NCBI GenBank assembly: GCA_016840285.1
Contig: JAEOSR010000168.1
Location: forward strand, 8,180 to 72,179
DNA: 64,000 bases
Direction of reading: 5' to 3'
From: Candidatus Hodarchaeota archaeon
Lineage (GTDB): Archaea > Asgardarchaeota > Heimdallarchaeia > Hodarchaeales > Hodarchaeaceae
The notes beneath the pieces are model-generated. The model was not told the origin of the DNA and ran no database searches. It saw only the letters and a list, made by a program, of their open reading frames with translations. The position numbers and the translations under genes were made by a program. This document shows, one piece after another, positions 62,386-64,000 of this stretch. Numbering within the stretch: position 1 is the stretch's first letter; each line of letters begins with the position of its first letter.

Positions 62386-63870
62386 ATGCATATTGGTGAA
62401 ATAGATTTTTCTAATAAGAAAGAAACCAAAAAGATGATAGAAGAACACCCTCTCGTATTAAAATGGTGGGATTATATTAGACAAACAGGAAAAACCCGTA
62501 CAAATCCTAGTGATCAAATGAAACAAGCGTATATGAGCAGTTTAAAGTTTTTTATGTTTTTTCTTAGTAATGGACCAAAAGAAAATCAGAGTTTATCATT
62601 AGAATCCTTAATAGAATTAGGTCAAAGCAGAAAAACGGTTGAACAGCTACAATCTTTTATTCACGATTTTTTCTGTTGGCTGAGGGGTGAGACTCCTATC
62701 AACTATACTCCTAAAAAAACCTTTAACGCGTGGAATTCTGCACGAAATATTTCTTATGGTTGTATAAGGGGCTTTTTTACTGCTTTCGATGTAGTATGGA
62801 CAAGAAAATTCATAACCCCTAAAATCAAAAAGCCCGCGGTACGGAAAACGGATCGAAGCTCAAAGAATCAATTGATTAAGGATAAAAGCTTGGATTATAA
62901 GAAATTAGATCCCTTTATTTTAAAATTAGACTTTAGAGATCAATTAATTTTAAGTTGTTTGCTTTCTTCTGGTATTGACATTGGCGATCTATTGGCAATG
63001 AAGAAAGAGGATCTAGAAAAGATTCCTGAATTTGAGGGCCGTTATATCTATGAGGGATCGCGGGAAAAGACGGCAGTAGAATTTACTGCTATCTTTTCGC
63101 TTAGAACAACTGAATTATTGGATGTGTATTTGACTGAATGGCGAAAGGATGCTGAAGATTCTGACCCTGTGTTTGTATCCAACAAATTTAATGGGATTAA
63201 AAGTTATTCACGAAAAAAGCGGTTTGGAGAGGAGCAAGAGCAGGAAATGGAAACTGTTGAAGTCAGTCAGGAGATTAACACAGGTACTATTACTACTCGG
63301 TTTCGTCAGGTTGCTCTGAAATTAGGTTATGTTAAGGCAGGGAGTAAGAAACAACATGCTTTTAGACCTAAAAGGTTCAGAAAAATATTCATTACTTTAT
63401 GTGAAGAATATTCAGTGAGTAATCATGCCATTAAGCAAATGGTAGGACATAAAGAAGATATAACTGAGGGGTACAAGGAATTACCAAATGATAAATTATT
63501 ACGAGAGTACCAAAAGGTTGAACCTTTTCTTGATATTTTCAAGAGTCCTAGTGTTATTGAACATGATAAAGACCTTAAACTGTTGAAACAAGAGAATAGA
63601 GCCCTGAATTTTGATATACGTGACCTCAAAGAAAAGAATAAAGCAATGGAAGAGCGATTTGCGGAGTATAAGGTAGAAGTGGAAGAATTGATAAAACTGT
63701 ATGCAGAGGAATTACATGAACATTTTGTACACGATTTTAACAGACGAATGGATTTGATAGCCAAAGACTCGGAGGAGACGGTAAAAAGGATGTTAAAAAA
63801 GACACGTCCAAATATGAGTGAGGAAGAATACAGAAAACTCAGAAAGAAAATAGAACAGGAAATACTGTAA
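62386..63870 (+). CDS. tyrosine-recombinase-like integrase with C-terminal coiled coil
   Basis: 494 residues. Residues ~20-150 resemble the SAM-like core-binding domain. The catalytic domain (~180-385) shows 'FRDQLILSCLLSSGIDIGDLLAMKKEDL' (partial), 'FRPKRFRKIF' (K-x-x-R for H-x-x-R), 'MVGHKEDITEGY' (His and candidate nucleophile Tyr). The Arg that normally follows 'SG/TG' in box I is Asp or Ile here. A coiled coil (~395-450) and a basic tail follow. It would cut and join DNA if active. No attachment sites or other phage or plasmid genes are visible in the window, but the element may continue to the right. Confidence 0.75.
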   Translation: MHIGEIDFSNKKETKKMIEEHPLVLKWWDYIRQTGKTRTNPSDQMKQAYMSSLKFFMFFLSNGPKENQSLSLESLIELGQSRKTVEQLQSFIHDFFCWLRGETPINYTPKKTFNAWNSARNISYGCIRGFFTAFDVVWTRKFITPKIKKPAVRKTDRSSKNQLIKDKSLDYKKLDPFILKLDFRDQLILSCLLSSGIDIGDLLAMKKEDLEKIPEFEGRYIYEGSREKTAVEFTAIFSLRTTELLDVYLTEWRKDAEDSDPVFVSNKFNGIKSYSRKKRFGEEQEQEMETVEVSQEINTGTITTRFRQVALKLGYVKAGSKKQHAFRPKRFRKIFITLCEEYSVSNHAIKQMVGHKEDITEGYKELPNDKLLREYQKVEPFLDIFKSPSVIEHDKDLKLLKQENRALNFDIRDLKEKNKAMEERFAEYKVEVEELIKLYAEELHEHFVHDFNRRMDLIAKDSEETVKRMLKKTRPNMSEEEYRKLRKKIEQEIL

Positions 63871-63871
63871 A

Positions 63872-63895
63872 TCTTTTTTCCTACTTTTTTTTTAT
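63872..63895 (+). terminator. T-rich termination tract
   Basis: Directly after the recombinase stop, cttttttcctacttttttttt is a double oligo-T tract without a strong hairpin, the usual archaeal intrinsic terminator form. It lies between two convergent genes. Confidence 0.45.
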
Positions 63896-63900
63896 TCATT

Positions 63901-64000
63901 TCACGAATACGCACCTCTTTTTTGTCGAACTTCCTCATACATCGAATCAAAAACTCCTGCAAGAGAATCTCTAAATTGTCGAGGAGTATCTAACCAGTTA
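63901..64000 (-). CDS. 3' end of a gene entering from the right edge (partial)
   Basis: On the minus strand an open frame of 32 codons runs from the window edge to a stop at 63901-63903, reading NWLDTPRQFRDSLAG and ending VRQKRGAYS. It is amphipathic and free of stops, so it looks coding. The family cannot be told from this much. It is convergent with the recombinase. Confidence 0.5.
   Translation of the reverse strand, partial: NWLDTPRQFRDSLAGVFDSMYEEVRQKRGAYS

Noticed and set aside
63423..63962. 179-codon minus-strand frame over the recombinase end
   Set aside because: It is an antisense shadow of the coiled-coil and Lys-rich region; only the separate frame at 63901-64000 looks coding.
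1..64000. CRISPR arrays
   Set aside because: The only regular repeats are protein-coding (beta-helix coils and the PHI duplication); no repeat-spacer pattern was found.
1..64000. tRNA genes
   Set aside because: No cloverleaf with a GGTTCRAATCC-type T arm and matching acceptor was seen in the intergenic gaps.

Overview
The window is AT-rich, densely coded archaeal DNA, and its gene content fits an Asgard archaeon. The evidence is a Rab/Ras-like small GTPase (44549-45088), a second small GTPase with a co-directional partner (5136-6662), a Cdc48-N-type domain fused to a von Willebrand A domain, an AN1 zinc finger, an OB-fold single-strand binding protein with a Gly/Arg tail, TATA-like promoters, frequent GTG/TTG starts, and TrmB/HerA-type archaeal families. 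I cannot fix the lineage within Asgard without a tree. No rRNA, tRNA or CRISPR array was seen.

Layout. 0-7 kb: small redox and cysteine-rich proteins, a large HerA-like ATPase with a coiled coil and zinc-ribbon tail, then a GTPase/winged-helix pair. 7-9.4 kb: a secreted, membrane-anchored beta-helix (NosD-like) protein with near-identical internal DNA repeats. It is flanked downstream by a decayed copy of the end of the winged-helix gene. 9.4-16 kb: an amidohydrolase overlapping a GCS2-like ligase fusion, a probable decayed IS605/TnpB remnant, a Cdc48-N/vWA protein and a small Toprim protein. 16-26 kb: threonine dehydrogenase, a giant helical-repeat protein, a GPH sugar transporter, a methyltransferase and a soluble PAS histidine kinase.

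26-40 kb is a carbon-metabolism block: MaoC hydratase, alpha-glucan phosphorylase, ATP-type phosphofructokinase, a double-SIS protein resembling 6-phospho-3-hexuloisomerase (PHI), and, facing it, an aldehyde ferredoxin oxidoreductase fused in one chain to hexulose-6-phosphate synthase (HPS) plus a MoaD-like protein overlapping by 4 bp. Together these suggest glycogen to hexose phosphate, then either glycolysis or a reversed ribulose-monophosphate route making pentose phosphate. The formaldehyde released would be oxidised by the oxidoreductase on the same polypeptide. This is the most attractive candidate system in the window. An aminotransferase/Gfo-Idh fusion and an M29 peptidase follow.

40-54 kb: SSB, thioredoxin, class B DnaJ, a possible P-loop-less GTPase-like protein, the Rab-like GTPase, a metallophosphoesterase, a RecA/KaiC-like protein with a broken Walker A, an alpha/beta hydrolase without its nucleophile, an FAD oxidase, an AN1/site-2-protease pair, and a regulator divergent from a multi-pass transporter with a palindromic operator candidate. 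54-64 kb: a motif-altered Hef-like helicase, divergent from a 1535-residue protein in which a giant coiled coil separates the two halves of a TrmB regulator. Then come an AlkZ-like protein, a tyrosine recombinase lacking the usual first arginine, and the 3' end of a gene entering from the right.
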